Origin: Actinomycetes bacterium
Lineage (GTDB): Bacteria > Actinomycetota > Actinomycetes > Streptosporangiales > Streptosporangiaceae
Assembly (NCBI GenBank): GCA_021792405.1
Contig: JAJYUU010000006.1
Coordinates: 1-56,389 of the forward strand
Direction: 5' to 3'
DNA length: 56,389 nt
Shown: in pieces, positions 6,950 to 14,348 of the stretch
Layout of the letters: each line of letters begins with the position of its first letter
How positions within the stretch are numbered: the first letter of the stretch is position 1
Notes under the pieces: model-generated
Database searches by the model: none
What the model saw: the letters and a program-made list of their open reading frames with translations, nothing else
Told to the model about the DNA's origin: nothing
Made by a program: the position numbers and the translations under genes

Positions 6950-8918
6950 CGCCGCTGGACTGTGATCGCTCGAAGAACTCCTTGATCAGCTCGCGCTGTC
7001 GACTGCTCACCTGGTCGAAGTGCTTGTCGAGCGCGGCCTCGCCGATGGCCTCGGCAGTGAGATACAGGTCCTTGAGCTGGTCAAGCTTCGCGACGGCTTG
7101 CGGCGACATCGGCCTCGGCGGAGCCGGCGCGGCATAATCGGCGGACGACGGCTCCACCGACCCGGTGACGCTCCCCGGCTTGTCCTGGCCAGCAGGCTGG
7201 GCTGGCTCGAAGAAGCCGCGCGGCGCCTCGACCGCAGCCGGGCGAGGCAGCGTCGCAGCGCCCGGTAGTATCACCGGCAAGGGCGCGGTCACGGTGTCGT
7301 CGTCGCTGTCAGAATCCCCGTTCGCCGAGTTCCCTACCGTGCTCTTCGCACCGGGAACGGGCTCTTCCCGCCGCTCAGCCGCCCACGCGAGCCCGGTAGC
7401 CGCAAACTGCGGCCCGGCAGCTGAGGGCCGGACCTCGCCGACTCGAGGTTCCGTCGTCAACTCTGGCCGTGGCTGCGTCAACTCTGGCCGTGGCTGCGTC
7501 AACTCTGGCCGTGGCGGCTGCGGCGGCGGTTGCGGCAACTGCAGCCGCGGCCGGTGAGGCGGCGGCACGGAGCTGCCGTCGCCGGCCCGGACGTTCCCGT
7601 CCCGAAGGCTCGGGCCCGAGCTATCCGAGGGCATGTCGTAGCCTGCGTTCGGCCCGGCCCAGCTGTCGCTGGCCGCCTCTGGCCAGCTGCCGGTGGGCGA
7701 CGGCCAGCTGGGTGCGGGCGGCCGGAGGCTTTCGGCAGGAGGAGCCCGGTAACCGCCGGGTGGCCGCTGCCCGCCGTAGTAACGACCGCGCCCGCCATCC
7801 CCGGCCAGCCACTCGCCATCCGGCCACTCGTACTGTCCGAGTTCGCCGGCACCGTAACGGCCGTCATCCAGGCGGCTGTACTGCCAACGGTCATCGATAC
7901 CGCCCCGGTGGCCGCGCGGTGGCAAGACCCGACCGTCGAGATATTCACCGTCGCTGGCCCGCGGCTCATATCTGCCAACGGGCGGTTGCCTGGCCTCCCG
8001 GGCGGGTCCCTCCCCGCTACGGCCGGGCAGGTCGCGATAGTGAGCACGAATGTCCGTGTCCGCGCCGTCGCCATGCCACTCGCGACGGCTCGCCGAGCCG
8101 GCAGCGCCGGACGACCCGAATAGGCCGGACGGGCCTGGTGTACCGCTTGGCGCGGACCGGCCATTCGGGCCGGACCAGCCACCGGGTTCACGATCGTCGC
8201 GGAGCCCCCGGCCATCACCGCGCCCAGCCCGGCCGCTCTCCCCATAACCATCCCGCGGCCCCCGGCCATCACCGCGCCCAGCCCGGCCACTCTCCCCATA
8301 ACCATCCCGCGGCCCCCGGCCATCACCGCGCCCAGCCCGGCCACTCTCCCCATAACCATCCCGCGGCCCCCGGCCATCACCGCGCCCAGCCCAGCCACTC
8401 TCCCCATAACCATCCCGCGGCCCCCGGCCATCACCGCGCCCAGCCCAGCCGTCATTGCCGTATCGGTCACCAGAGCGCGACCAGCCCGGTGCACCAGGCC
8501 GGCCGGGCGCCGGGTCCCGCGCTTCGTCCCGGTCAGCGCGCCGCCGCCCGTCAGGTTCCGGTTGGGCGCCGTAGCCTCGCTGCCCATCCGGGTCGGTCCA
8601 CCCGCCGAAGTCCCGCCGCTGGCCCGAGTCCCGCCGCTGCCCCTGGTCGCGCCGCGGGCCGGTCCATGCGTCCGGGCGAGCGGATCCGGCAGGACCGCGG
8701 CTCTGCCAATCCGCCCGTGCTGCCCTTGGATCCGGCTGTGCGCCGGACCGGCCTGCCGGCCCGCGCGATCCGCCCGCCGAAGAAGGCGGGCGCGCAGCAT
8801 CCCGGTCCGCTGCGGTGAGCGTGTCCGGCCGGACTGGCCTGAATTCGGCCAGCCACTCCTCTGCCGCTAGGTCGGGGCGATCGTCAGGCTCCTGGCGATC
8901 ATCCCGCTTCCAGCGCAC
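6915..8918 (-). CDS. Large Arg/Asp/Gly-rich disordered protein with conserved C-terminal helical segment
   Basis: This protein has about 667 residues and no known function. I prefer the GTG at 8918, which has GGAGG 5 bases upstream and gives VRWKRDDRQEPDDRPDLAAE; an ATG at 8963 is possible but has poor spacing. The N-terminal ~35 residues include AAEEWLAEFRP. Residues ~45-590 are Arg/Asp/Gly/Pro-rich with an 18-residue repeat (GYGESGRAGRGDGRGPRD) and a 7-residue repeat (RPELTQP). The last ~60 residues are ordered and look conserved: AVAKLDQLKDLYLTAEAIGE followed by DKHFDQVSSRQRELIKEFFE, two amphipathic helices. No signal peptide or membrane segment is visible. It is convergent with the RelA/SpoT-like pair and the GNAT remnant. 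Confidence 0.75.
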   Translation of the reverse strand: MRWKRDDRQEPDDRPDLAAEEWLAEFRPVRPDTLTAADRDAARPPSSAGGSRGPAGRSGAQPDPRAARADWQSRGPAGSARPDAWTGPRRDQGQRRDSGQRRDFGGWTDPDGQRGYGAQPEPDGRRRADRDEARDPAPGRPGAPGWSRSGDRYGNDGWAGRGDGRGPRDGYGESGWAGRGDGRGPRDGYGESGRAGRGDGRGPRDGYGESGRAGRGDGRGPRDGYGESGRAGRGDGRGLRDDREPGGWSGPNGRSAPSGTPGPSGLFGSSGAAGSASRREWHGDGADTDIRAHYRDLPGRSGEGPAREARQPPVGRYEPRASDGEYLDGRVLPPRGHRGGIDDRWQYSRLDDGRYGAGELGQYEWPDGEWLAGDGGRGRYYGGQRPPGGYRAPPAESLRPPAPSWPSPTGSWPEAASDSWAGPNAGYDMPSDSSGPSLRDGNVRAGDGSSVPPPHRPRLQLPQPPPQPPRPELTQPRPELTQPRPELTTEPRVGEVRPSAAGPQFAATGLAWAAERREEPVPGAKSTVGNSANGDSDSDDDTVTAPLPVILPGAATLPRPAAVEAPRGFFEPAQPAGQDKPGSVTGSVEPSSADYAAPAPPRPMSPQAVAKLDQLKDLYLTAEAIGEAALDKHFDQVSSRQRELIKEFFERSQSSGASTDRPAGPAG
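7456..7518 (-). repeat. Three 21-base tandem units
   Basis: Three adjacent units of GTCAACTCTGGCCGTGGCTGC (+ strand, the third with one change) encode the heptapeptide repeat RPELTQP on the minus strand within the large disordered protein. Confidence 0.9.
8205..8450 (-). repeat. 54-base tandem repeat, four full units plus a partial
   Basis: Units beginning CCCCCGGCCATCACCGCGCC start at 8205, 8259, 8313, 8367 and 8421 (the last partial). They are nearly identical at DNA level, differing at only a few bases, so the array arose by recent expansion. On the minus strand each unit encodes 18 residues around WAGRGDGRG or RAGRGDGRG and GYGES. Confidence 0.92.
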
Positions 8919-9290
8919 GGCTACCTCCACCCACAACACGAAGCCTGCCAGCACCGGTTTCATGGCAGGGCAAGCTCCGGCCTACCGGCCAAGGGTTGCA
9001 TGGACGCCCGGGCACCGCAACCTAAGTGTCGCCACCAGCGGACCCGTTGTGGTGCCCTGGTCTGGCAGTTTCCGTAATGAACCAGGCTGACTTTTCAGGC
9101 CGCCGATAGCTTCCAGCCAGCACGTGCGGCCGCAGCGTGGGAGCCTGGCTCGCGGGCAACTGCGCGTTCCCGCAGTTAAAGGGGTTTTCCACAGGGCCAG
9201 CTCACGGTCTTACTTGACGATGGCATCCTCAGCTACCGTTACCCCTGTCGTCACCTTTCCCAATAGTCAGCTTCGGCCGCTGGAGGCGCT
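8919..9290. promoter_or_regulatory. Intergenic region between divergent genes, likely promoters
   Basis: This 372-base spacer separates the minus-strand disordered-protein gene and the plus-strand TrpB-like gene. No gene was recognised. A TTGACG hexamer at 9214-9219 could be a -35 element for the TrpB-like gene, but the -10 side is not convincing. GGAGG at 8924-8928 (complement strand) is the ribosome binding site that supports the GTG start at 8918. Confidence 0.35.
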
Positions 9291-10655
9291 ATGGACCGAC
9301 AAGTTAAGTACCTCTTGCCCGAGTCGCAGATGCCACAGCACTGGTACAACGTGGTCGCTGACCTGCCTTCGCCACCGCCACCGCCGCTGCATCCCGGCAC
9401 CGGTCAGCCCGTCGGGCCGGACGACCTGGCACCGTTGTTCCCCGCGGCGCTGATTGCCCAGGAGGTTTCGGCAGAGCGGCACGTTGCCATTCCGGACGAC
9501 GTTCTCGATGTCTATCGGCTATGGCGGCCCACGCCGCTGTTCCGTGCGCGGCGGCTGGAGCGCGACCTGGGCACACCGGCCAGGATCTATTACAAGTACG
9601 AGGGCGGCAGCCCCGCTGGATCGCACAAACCGAATACGGCAGTGCCGCAGGCTTACTACAACGCAACCGAGGGCGTGACGAAGCTGACAACCGAGACCGG
9701 CGCCGGCCAGTGGGGCAGCGCGCTGGCATTCGCCTCGGCTCTGTTCGGCCTCGAGCTTGAAGTGTGGATGGTACGCGCGTCCTACGACCAGAAGCCCTAC
9801 CGCAAGATGCTGATGCAGACCTACGGCGCGACGGTGCACCCGAGCCCGTCCGAACTTACTAACGCCGGGCGCGCTGTCCTGGCGGCGCATCCGGACTCGA
9901 CCGGCAGCCTCGGCATCGCCATCAGCGAAGCCGTCGAGGTCGCCGCGGGCGATCCCAGTGCCAGGTACGCGCTCGGCAGCGTACTCAACCACGTGCTCAT
10001 GCACCAGACGATCATCGGCGAAGAGGCGCTCAAGCAACTCCAAGCAGCCGGGGACACCCCGGATGTGATCGTCGGCTGCACAGGTGGCGGCTCAAACTTC
10101 GGCGGGCTGGCGTTCCCGTTCCTCCGCGAGAAGCTGGCCGGCCGGATGAATCCCGTCATCCGGGCGGTGGAGCCCGCCGCCTGCCCGTCGTTTACCCGCG
10201 GGGTATATGCCTACGACTTCGGGGACACGGCCGGGTTCACCCCGCTGCTCAAGATGCACACGCTCGGGCACGAGTTCATTCCGGACCCCATTCACGCTGG
10301 CGGACTGCGCTATCACGGCATGTCACCGCTGCTGTCACACATTTACGAGCTAGGCCTGATCGAGGCGGTGGCCAAGGCTCAGTCGGAGTGCTTCGCGGCA
10401 GGCCTTCGATTCGCCAGGACCGAGGGCATCGTGCCAGCCCCGGAGCCTACGCACGCAGTAGCCGCGTGCATCGAGGAGGCACTGCGGTGCAAGGAAACAG
10501 GTGAGGAAAAAGTCATCCTTACCGCGCTGTGCGGGCATGGACTGCTGGACCTGGCCGCTTACGACGATTACCTGTCGGGCGAATTGCGAGACCTGCAACT
10601 GACCGACAAGGCGATCGAAGCCGCCCTGGCTGGGCTGCCAGCGACCGCCGTCTGA
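9291..10655 (+). CDS. trpB: TrpB2-type tryptophan synthase beta-like PLP enzyme
   Basis: This 454-residue type II PLP enzyme is predicted to make tryptophan from indole and serine. The length and the N-terminal [17 protein letters not shown] segment fit the TrpB2 branch rather than classical ~400-residue TrpB1. Lys113 in [10 protein letters not shown] is the PLP lysine. [16 protein letters not shown] holds the catalytic Glu-containing loop, and [15 protein letters not shown] binds the cofactor phosphate. No trpA or other trp gene is adjacent, which is common for TrpB2, so it may act alone as an indole-salvage or serine deaminase-type enzyme. The ATG follows GGAGG-like sequence only loosely. 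A GC-rich hairpin lies shortly after the stop. Confidence 0.92.
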   Translation: MDRQVKYLLPESQMPQHWYNVVADLPSPPPPPLHPGTGQPVGPDDLAPLFPAALIAQEVSAERHVAIPDDVLDVYRLWRPTPLFRARRLERDLGTPARIYYKYEGGSPAGSHKPNTAVPQAYYNATEGVTKLTTETGAGQWGSALAFASALFGLELEVWMVRASYDQKPYRKMLMQTYGATVHPSPSELTNAGRAVLAAHPDSTGSLGIAISEAVEVAAGDPSARYALGSVLNHVLMHQTIIGEEALKQLQAAGDTPDVIVGCTGGGSNFGGLAFPFLREKLAGRMNPVIRAVEPAACPSFTRGVYAYDFGDTAGFTPLLKMHTLGHEFIPDPIHAGGLRYHGMSPLLSHIYELGLIEAVAKAQSECFAAGLRFARTEGIVPAPEPTHAVAACIEEALRCKETGEEKVILTALCGHGLLDLAAYDDYLSGELRDLQLTDKAIEAALAGLPATAV

Positions 10656-10689
10656 CGGGCCGCGCCAGCTTGGGCGGGAATTTGCCTGA

Positions 10690-10718
10690 CCCGGGCCGGG
10701 AGGAGGGGTCGGCCCGGG
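10690..10718 (+). terminator. Candidate hairpin terminator after the TrpB-like gene
   Basis: CCCGGGCC and GGCCCGGG form a perfect 8-base-pair stem around a 13-base loop, 35 bases after the stop codon. There is no T-run, as is usual for high-GC actinobacteria, so it may work with Rho or as an mRNA 3' stabiliser. Confidence 0.5.
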
Positions 10719-10773
10719 CCTTCCGGCATGCGTTCGCGGCCGTCACGGCGAACGCGCCTCGTGCTGCACTGAC

Positions 10774-10789
10774 GTGAACGCTCGTTCAC
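10774..10789. promoter_or_regulatory. Palindrome GTGAACG-CT-CGTTCAC, candidate TetR operator
   Basis: A perfect inverted repeat with 7-base arms and a 2-base centre lies 155 bases before the tetR start. Size and symmetry suit a TetR-family dimer. Binding by the neighbouring regulator is inference. Confidence 0.5.
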
Positions 10790-10832
10790 ACAGCGTTCTA
10801 GTCGTACGCCCGATGCACATCATTTGTCAAGT

Positions 10833-10853
10833 GCCCAATGACAACCATTGGGC
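10833..10853. promoter_or_regulatory. Inverted repeat GCCCAATG-N5-CATTGGGC
   Basis: Perfect 8-base arms are separated by 5 bases, 90 bases before the tetR start. It could be an operator or a transcript hairpin. It differs in sequence from the palindrome at 10774, so two different factors may bind here. Confidence 0.45.
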
Positions 10854-10943
10854 CGGGACAGGCGTCGATTACAGACCAGCCTGACATCGATTCATGACTC
10901 TAATCCATGACCTGGGATTCGCGACTCGGATGGCCACAACGGA

Positions 10944-11639
10944 ATGAGCGCCGACCGTGAGCTTCCGCCGATCGGCAGCGAACTGCCGATCGGCGGGACG
11001 GCCCTGCAGCGCAAGCTTGCTGCAGCGGCAATTGACTTGTTCTCCTCGCAGGGCGTGCAGGGCACGACGGTCCGGCAGATCACCGGCGCCTGCGGCCTGA
11101 CGCCCGGTGCCCTGTATAACCACTTCACGTCCAAGGATCACTTGCTGTACGTAATCGTCCGCGACATCCACCTGGCAGCCGACGAGCGGATGGCAGCCGC
11201 CATCGCCAGCGCGGGACCAGATCCGGCTGAGCAGCTTGCCGCCACCGTCCGTTTCCTGGTCGCTGACACGGCCGAGCACAAACGGCGCTCGCGGGTCGCC
11301 AACCGTGAGTTCAATCTGCTCGCAGGACCACGGCGGCAGGAGGTCCGGGCCATCAGGCAACGGATACGCGACCGGCTCACCGGGATCCTGCAGACTGGCG
11401 CGGAGCTCGGCGCGTTCGACCTCGCAGGCGGAAACGAGCTGCTGGGCGCCAATCTCGCCGCCAGCGCCATCATCACCGCATGCGTGCACATCAGCGAGTG
11501 GACGCTGGAGCACTACTCGCCAGGCATCCCGGACCTGCAGGAACGCTATGCCCTCATGGCACTGCGGATGACAGGCGCACGAACGCTAGCGCGCAAGCAG
11601 GGCGGCGAAATCCTCCGGCGTGATGTTCCCGCCCGATAG
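10944..11639 (+). CDS. TetR/AcrR-family transcriptional regulator
   Basis: This is a 231-residue regulator. Residues ~22-68 form the TetR DNA-binding domain, with helix-turn-helix VRQITGACGLTPGALYNHF around 43-61. The rest is the all-helical ligand-binding and dimer domain. The first 20 residues (PPIGSELPIGG) come from a near-perfect DNA palindrome and precede the conserved domain. The ATG at 10944 has only weak Shine-Dalgarno sequence, and a five-codon open frame starting at 10930 ends in an ATGA overlap with it. The 3' end overlaps the convergent dehydratase gene by 54 bases. Likely targets are itself or its neighbours, TrpB2 and the dehydratase; the ligand is unknown. Confidence 0.9.
   Translation: MSADRELPPIGSELPIGGTALQRKLAAAAIDLFSSQGVQGTTVRQITGACGLTPGALYNHFTSKDHLLYVIVRDIHLAADERMAAAIASAGPDPAEQLAATVRFLVADTAEHKRRSRVANREFNLLAGPRRQEVRAIRQRIRDRLTGILQTGAELGAFDLAGGNELLGANLAASAIITACVHISEWTLEHYSPGIPDLQERYALMALRMTGARTLARKQGGEILRRDVPAR
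10965..10996 (+). promoter_or_regulatory. Perfect 14-bp hairpin inside the 5' end of tetR
   Basis: CCGCCGATCGGCAG, a CGAA tetraloop, then CTGCCGATCGGCGG: a perfect 14-base-pair stem starting 21 bases after the start codon. Each arm itself contains the palindrome GCCGATCGGC. In mRNA this is a very stable hairpin near the start; in DNA it is a double dyad that could be an operator. It encodes the duplicated PIGSELPIGG. Confidence 0.7.
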
Positions 11640-12548
11640 CACCACGCCGGTGCGCCCGACAGCGCCCGCTACGCCGGACAGCAACGCCGCTAGCGCGACC
11701 GCGCCGCTGGGTTCCACGACGACCTTGAGCCGGGTGAAGCAGAACCGCATGGCGTCGATGATCGCTTCCTCCGTCACTGTCACCACGTCATCGAGTTGCC
11801 GTGAGTTGACAGCGAAGGTCAGCTCACCTGGCTCGGTCGCACGCAGCCCGTCGGCAATCGTCTCCGGTTCTCCGATCCTGACTCGATGGCCGGCGCGCAG
11901 CGAGCGGCTAGTGTCATCCGCCGCCTGCGGCTCCACCCCGATCACCGAGACGCCGGGGACCAGCGCCTTCACGGCAGTCGAAACGCCGGCGGCCAGGCCG
12001 CCACCACCAACCGGAACCAGGACCTGCCTCAGTTCGGGCGCCTGCTCGACCAGTTCGAGACCGATCGTGCCCTGGCCGGCCATGATGTCATAGTCGTCGA
12101 ATGGCCGGATTAGCGTCATCGAGCGCCGGGCGGCAATCTCCTCGGCCACCTGCTCCCTGCGCTCGGTAGCAGGGTCGTAACGCCGCAGTTCTGCCCCGTA
12201 TCCCTCGATGGCGGCGAGCTTCGCCGCTGAGCCGTTGGCCGGGACTACGACAACGGCCACAATGCCGAGCAACTGCGCGGCCAAAGCCACCGCGGCGCCG
12301 TGGTTGCCCGACGAGAACGCGACGACCCCGGCTTCCCTGGCAGCCGGGCCGAGCAGGCTCAGCCGGTTGTAGGCGCCGCGGAACTTGAACGAGCCGCTGC
12401 GCTGGAACGGCTCAGGCTTCAGCAGCACCTTGGTCGCGCAGTGCCGGTCAAGCGTGCTCGAGGTCAGCAACGGCGTCCGGCGCGCTACGCCGTCGAGCCG
12501 GGCCGCCGCGGCCTTGATGCGGTCCAAAGTCAGTCCATTATCCGACAT
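11586..12548 (-). CDS. Threonine/serine dehydratase-like PLP enzyme
   Basis: This 320-residue fold-type II PLP enzyme is predicted to deaminate threonine or serine to the 2-keto acid and ammonia; serine racemase or hydroxyaspartate dehydratase activity is also possible in this family. Lys55 in SGSFKFRGAYN is the PLP lysine. SSGNHG (79-84) and the glycine loop PVGGGGLAAG (~179-188) are standard cofactor contacts. It has no ACT regulatory domain, so it is the short catabolic type. It converges on the TetR gene with a 54-base overlap at the 3' ends. The ATG at 12548 gives MSDNGLTLDRIKAAA, a natural family N-terminus. Confidence 0.92.
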   Translation of the reverse strand: MSDNGLTLDRIKAAAARLDGVARRTPLLTSSTLDRHCATKVLLKPEPFQRSGSFKFRGAYNRLSLLGPAAREAGVVAFSSGNHGAAVALAAQLLGIVAVVVVPANGSAAKLAAIEGYGAELRRYDPATERREQVAEEIAARRSMTLIRPFDDYDIMAGQGTIGLELVEQAPELRQVLVPVGGGGLAAGVSTAVKALVPGVSVIGVEPQAADDTSRSLRAGHRVRIGEPETIADGLRATEPGELTFAVNSRQLDDVVTVTEEAIIDAMRFCFTRLKVVVEPSGAVALAALLSGVAGAVGRTGVVLSGGNITPEDFAALLAR

Positions 12549-12937
12549 TCACGCCTCTCTCGGCTACCGGGTGCGTTGCCGGGTGCAGGCCGCGAAGCGG
12601 CCTTACCCGATTTGCTTGTCTAGCACGACGCCGCACCTACGTGGGTCCGGGCATAAGGCTCGGCGCGGCACTCATCGATACCGCCTACGCCGCCCTCGGG
12701 TTCAGCCAGCTGCTGCGAATCCCAGGTACGGCTGCGGGTAGTAACGCGCCGCTCGTGCGATGGCGGCGCGAGCCAGCGCGCGCCGAGCACGGCACAGCGC
12801 CGCTTCCCTTGGCGGATGCTGAGATTGACGCGAGAAAATGCTGAGACTGACCGCGACCAGGCCAAGCTCTGAAAGCCGTTGCGAAACCTCAAGAGTTCCT
12901 CCGCCGTAGGCGCGACAACGGCTCGCCGACGCTGGGC
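12549..12937. other. Spacer without a recognised gene
   Basis: This 389-base stretch lies upstream of the dehydratase (minus) and a small hypothetical gene (plus). Short minus-strand frames exist, but none shows a family signature that I recognise. Promoters for the dehydratase should lie in its first ~100 bases; no clear -10/-35 was seen. Confidence 0.4.
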
Positions 12938-13435
12938 ATGCCTGCCAGGTGCTGGCAATCCAGCTTCCCGGCCAGGCCACGCGCAGGCGCGCCCGACTGC
13001 GACGAACTGATGGCCGACTGGACCGCCGCCGTGGACGCCGGGCTCGTGGAGATCTCCGGCCGTCGAGCCTTCGCCGACCGGGCCTCGGCGGGCCAGCCGG
13101 ACCACGAGCAGGTGCTGACCGGCTGGATGCTCGCGGCGGTGCGCGGGTTCGGCCTTCCGGACGAGCCGTGCGCCGGATGCCTGACGGTGATGAACGCGCT
13201 GGCGGCGGCCGACGGGCCGCTCACCGAGGAACAGCTGGCGGATGCTGTCGCGGAAGCGCTCGGAGACGGCGAGGCTAACGAAGGTGAGGCGGAGCCATGC
13301 CCAGGCTGCGGCCGCATACACGACCTGACGGACAATCTTGATCCCGGCGATCTCTTCAGTGAAAACTTCTTCGACGACGAGGAATCCGCCGACGACTGCC
13401 GTGGATCGCGCGGACGCTCGCTCGTCCCTGGCTGA
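12938..13435 (+). CDS. Hypothetical acidic protein with two CxxC motifs
   Basis: A 165-codon frame; I do not recognise the family. The middle (LMADWTAAVDAGLVEISGRR, then a helical segment LTGWMLAAVRGFGLP) reads like folded protein. Two Cys pairs, CAGC and CPGCG, could bind zinc. The C-terminal part is strongly acidic (DLFSENFFDDEESADD). The frame is open upstream to 12851 without another start, so the true beginning is uncertain, and it may be the remainder of a longer gene. The winged-helix-like middle faintly recalls the accessory domain of pRiA4b ORF-3-like proteins; this is a weak guess. A long antisense frame on the minus strand is taken to be its shadow. Confidence 0.4.
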   Translation: MPARCWQSSFPARPRAGAPDCDELMADWTAAVDAGLVEISGRRAFADRASAGQPDHEQVLTGWMLAAVRGFGLPDEPCAGCLTVMNALAAADGPLTEEQLADAVAEALGDGEANEGEAEPCPGCGRIHDLTDNLDPGDLFSENFFDDEESADDCRGSRGRSLVPG

Positions 13436-13531
13436 GCGCGCGATCCGATCGCGCTGCGGCCGGAAAGCTGCTGGCCATCGCCGAAGTAAGGGTCGCCAGG
13501 GACTCACCTGAACTGGATACCGGTAGGACGG

Positions 13532-13549
13532 CGCTAACGTGTGTTAGCG
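13532..13549. promoter_or_regulatory. Palindromic operator CGCTAAC-GTGT-GTTAGCG of the second VapBC pair
   Basis: A perfect inverted repeat with 7-base arms and a 4-base centre ends 7 bases before the antitoxin ATG at 13557. Its position over the promoter/start region is typical of toxin-antitoxin autoregulation by the RHH antitoxin. Very short spacing suggests a short or absent leader. Confidence 0.65.
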
Positions 13550-13556
13550 TAGGTAC

Positions 13557-13796
13557 ATGTCACTGAAGCGCACCAATGTCTACGCTGATCCAGAGGACCT
13601 GGCCCTCATCAGGCAGACCGCTGCCCGCCGTGGCGTCCCGGAGGCTGAGATCATCCGCGAGGGGATCCATCTCGCGGCGATGAGCACGCGCACATGGGAT
13701 GAGCCGCTGGAGTGGCCCACGTTCGAGGGCAGCGGGCAGCCGGTGACGAAGGAGGAAGTCAGCAGGGCCGTGGCGAGGAACGCCGACCTGGGATGA
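13557..13796 (+). CDS. VapB-type RHH antitoxin
   Basis: This is a 79-residue protein. MSLKRTNVYADPEDLALIRQ followed by TAARRGVPEAEIIREGI is a classical ribbon-helix-helix (CopG/Arc) fold. The C-terminal tail (TWDEPLEWPTFEGSG and on to VSRAVARNADLG) would contact the toxin. It is preceded by an 18-base palindrome and overlaps the PIN gene by 4 bases (ATGA), as expected for a self-regulated operon. There is no Shine-Dalgarno sequence of note before the ATG, consistent with leaderless translation. Confidence 0.85.
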   Translation: MSLKRTNVYADPEDLALIRQTAARRGVPEAEIIREGIHLAAMSTRTWDEPLEWPTFEGSGQPVTKEEVSRAVARNADLG

Positions 13797-14227
13797 TCGT
13801 CGTCGCGGACACGTCCGGGATAATCGCGGCTTCTGATCGCCGGGCGCCTGAGTCCGGTGCCTGCCGGGACCTGCTGGGCAGCGCCGGGACCGTGATCGTA
13901 TCCCCGCTCGTGCTTACCGAGGTGGACCACTTGGCCAAGGTCCGGTTCGGCATCCAGGCTAGGCACGTAATCCTTGACAACATCGTCGCCCAGGCCCTGC
14001 GCATGCGTTTCCAGGTGCCCGAGGTCAGCCCCCATGCGCTGAAGCTTGCCCGTGAGGTGCAGCGAAAGTACGCGGACCTGGATCTCGACCTAGCCGACGC
14101 GGTCAACGTCACGCTCGCGGCTGACTATCGTACGGACGCGATACTAACCTTGGACCGGCGGGATTTCCGCGCGATCAGACCGCTGACACCACACAAGGCC
14201 TTCCGGGTGCTCCCAGACGACCTCTAA
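13793..14227 (+). CDS. VapC-type PIN-domain ribonuclease toxin
   Basis: A 144-residue PIN domain starting at the ATG at 13793 within the antitoxin stop. An upstream in-frame start at 13712 would only read antitoxin sequence out of frame. Asp6 (VVADTSG), Glu43 (LTEVD), Asp102 (LADAVN) and Asp121/Asp124 (TLDRRDF) supply the acidic metal site. A complete, probably active endoribonuclease; the target RNA is unknown. Confidence 0.9.
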   Translation: MIVVADTSGIIAASDRRAPESGACRDLLGSAGTVIVSPLVLTEVDHLAKVRFGIQARHVILDNIVAQALRMRFQVPEVSPHALKLAREVQRKYADLDLDLADAVNVTLAADYRTDAILTLDRRDFRAIRPLTPHKAFRVLPDDL

Positions 14228-14348
14228 CTCACCGGTCGGAGTCGCCAGACAACGGCTCCTCATCACCTTGTGAGGCGGGACATCCCGTCCTGGGCAGCGG
14301 CCTGGCTGACACCGCGGCCGGAGCCATCTGACGCGCCGGGGCGGCGTC

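Noticed and set aside
8205-8450. CRISPR-like array
   Set aside because: The 54-base units are adjacent with no unique spacers and keep an open reading frame; this is a coding tandem repeat.
7499-8800. 433-codon second minus-strand frame inside the same gene
   Set aside because: An alternative frame of the same repeats without a conserved end or ribosome binding site.
7469-8818. 449-codon plus-strand frame opposite the large disordered protein
   Set aside because: It arises from repeat-rich GC DNA. The minus-strand frame has a good GGAGG-GTG start and a conserved-looking C-terminus, whereas this one has neither.
12620-13507. 295-codon minus-strand frame antisense to the small CxxC protein
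   Set aside because: No recognisable domain, and the plus-strand frame has more protein-like segments. Neither is certain.
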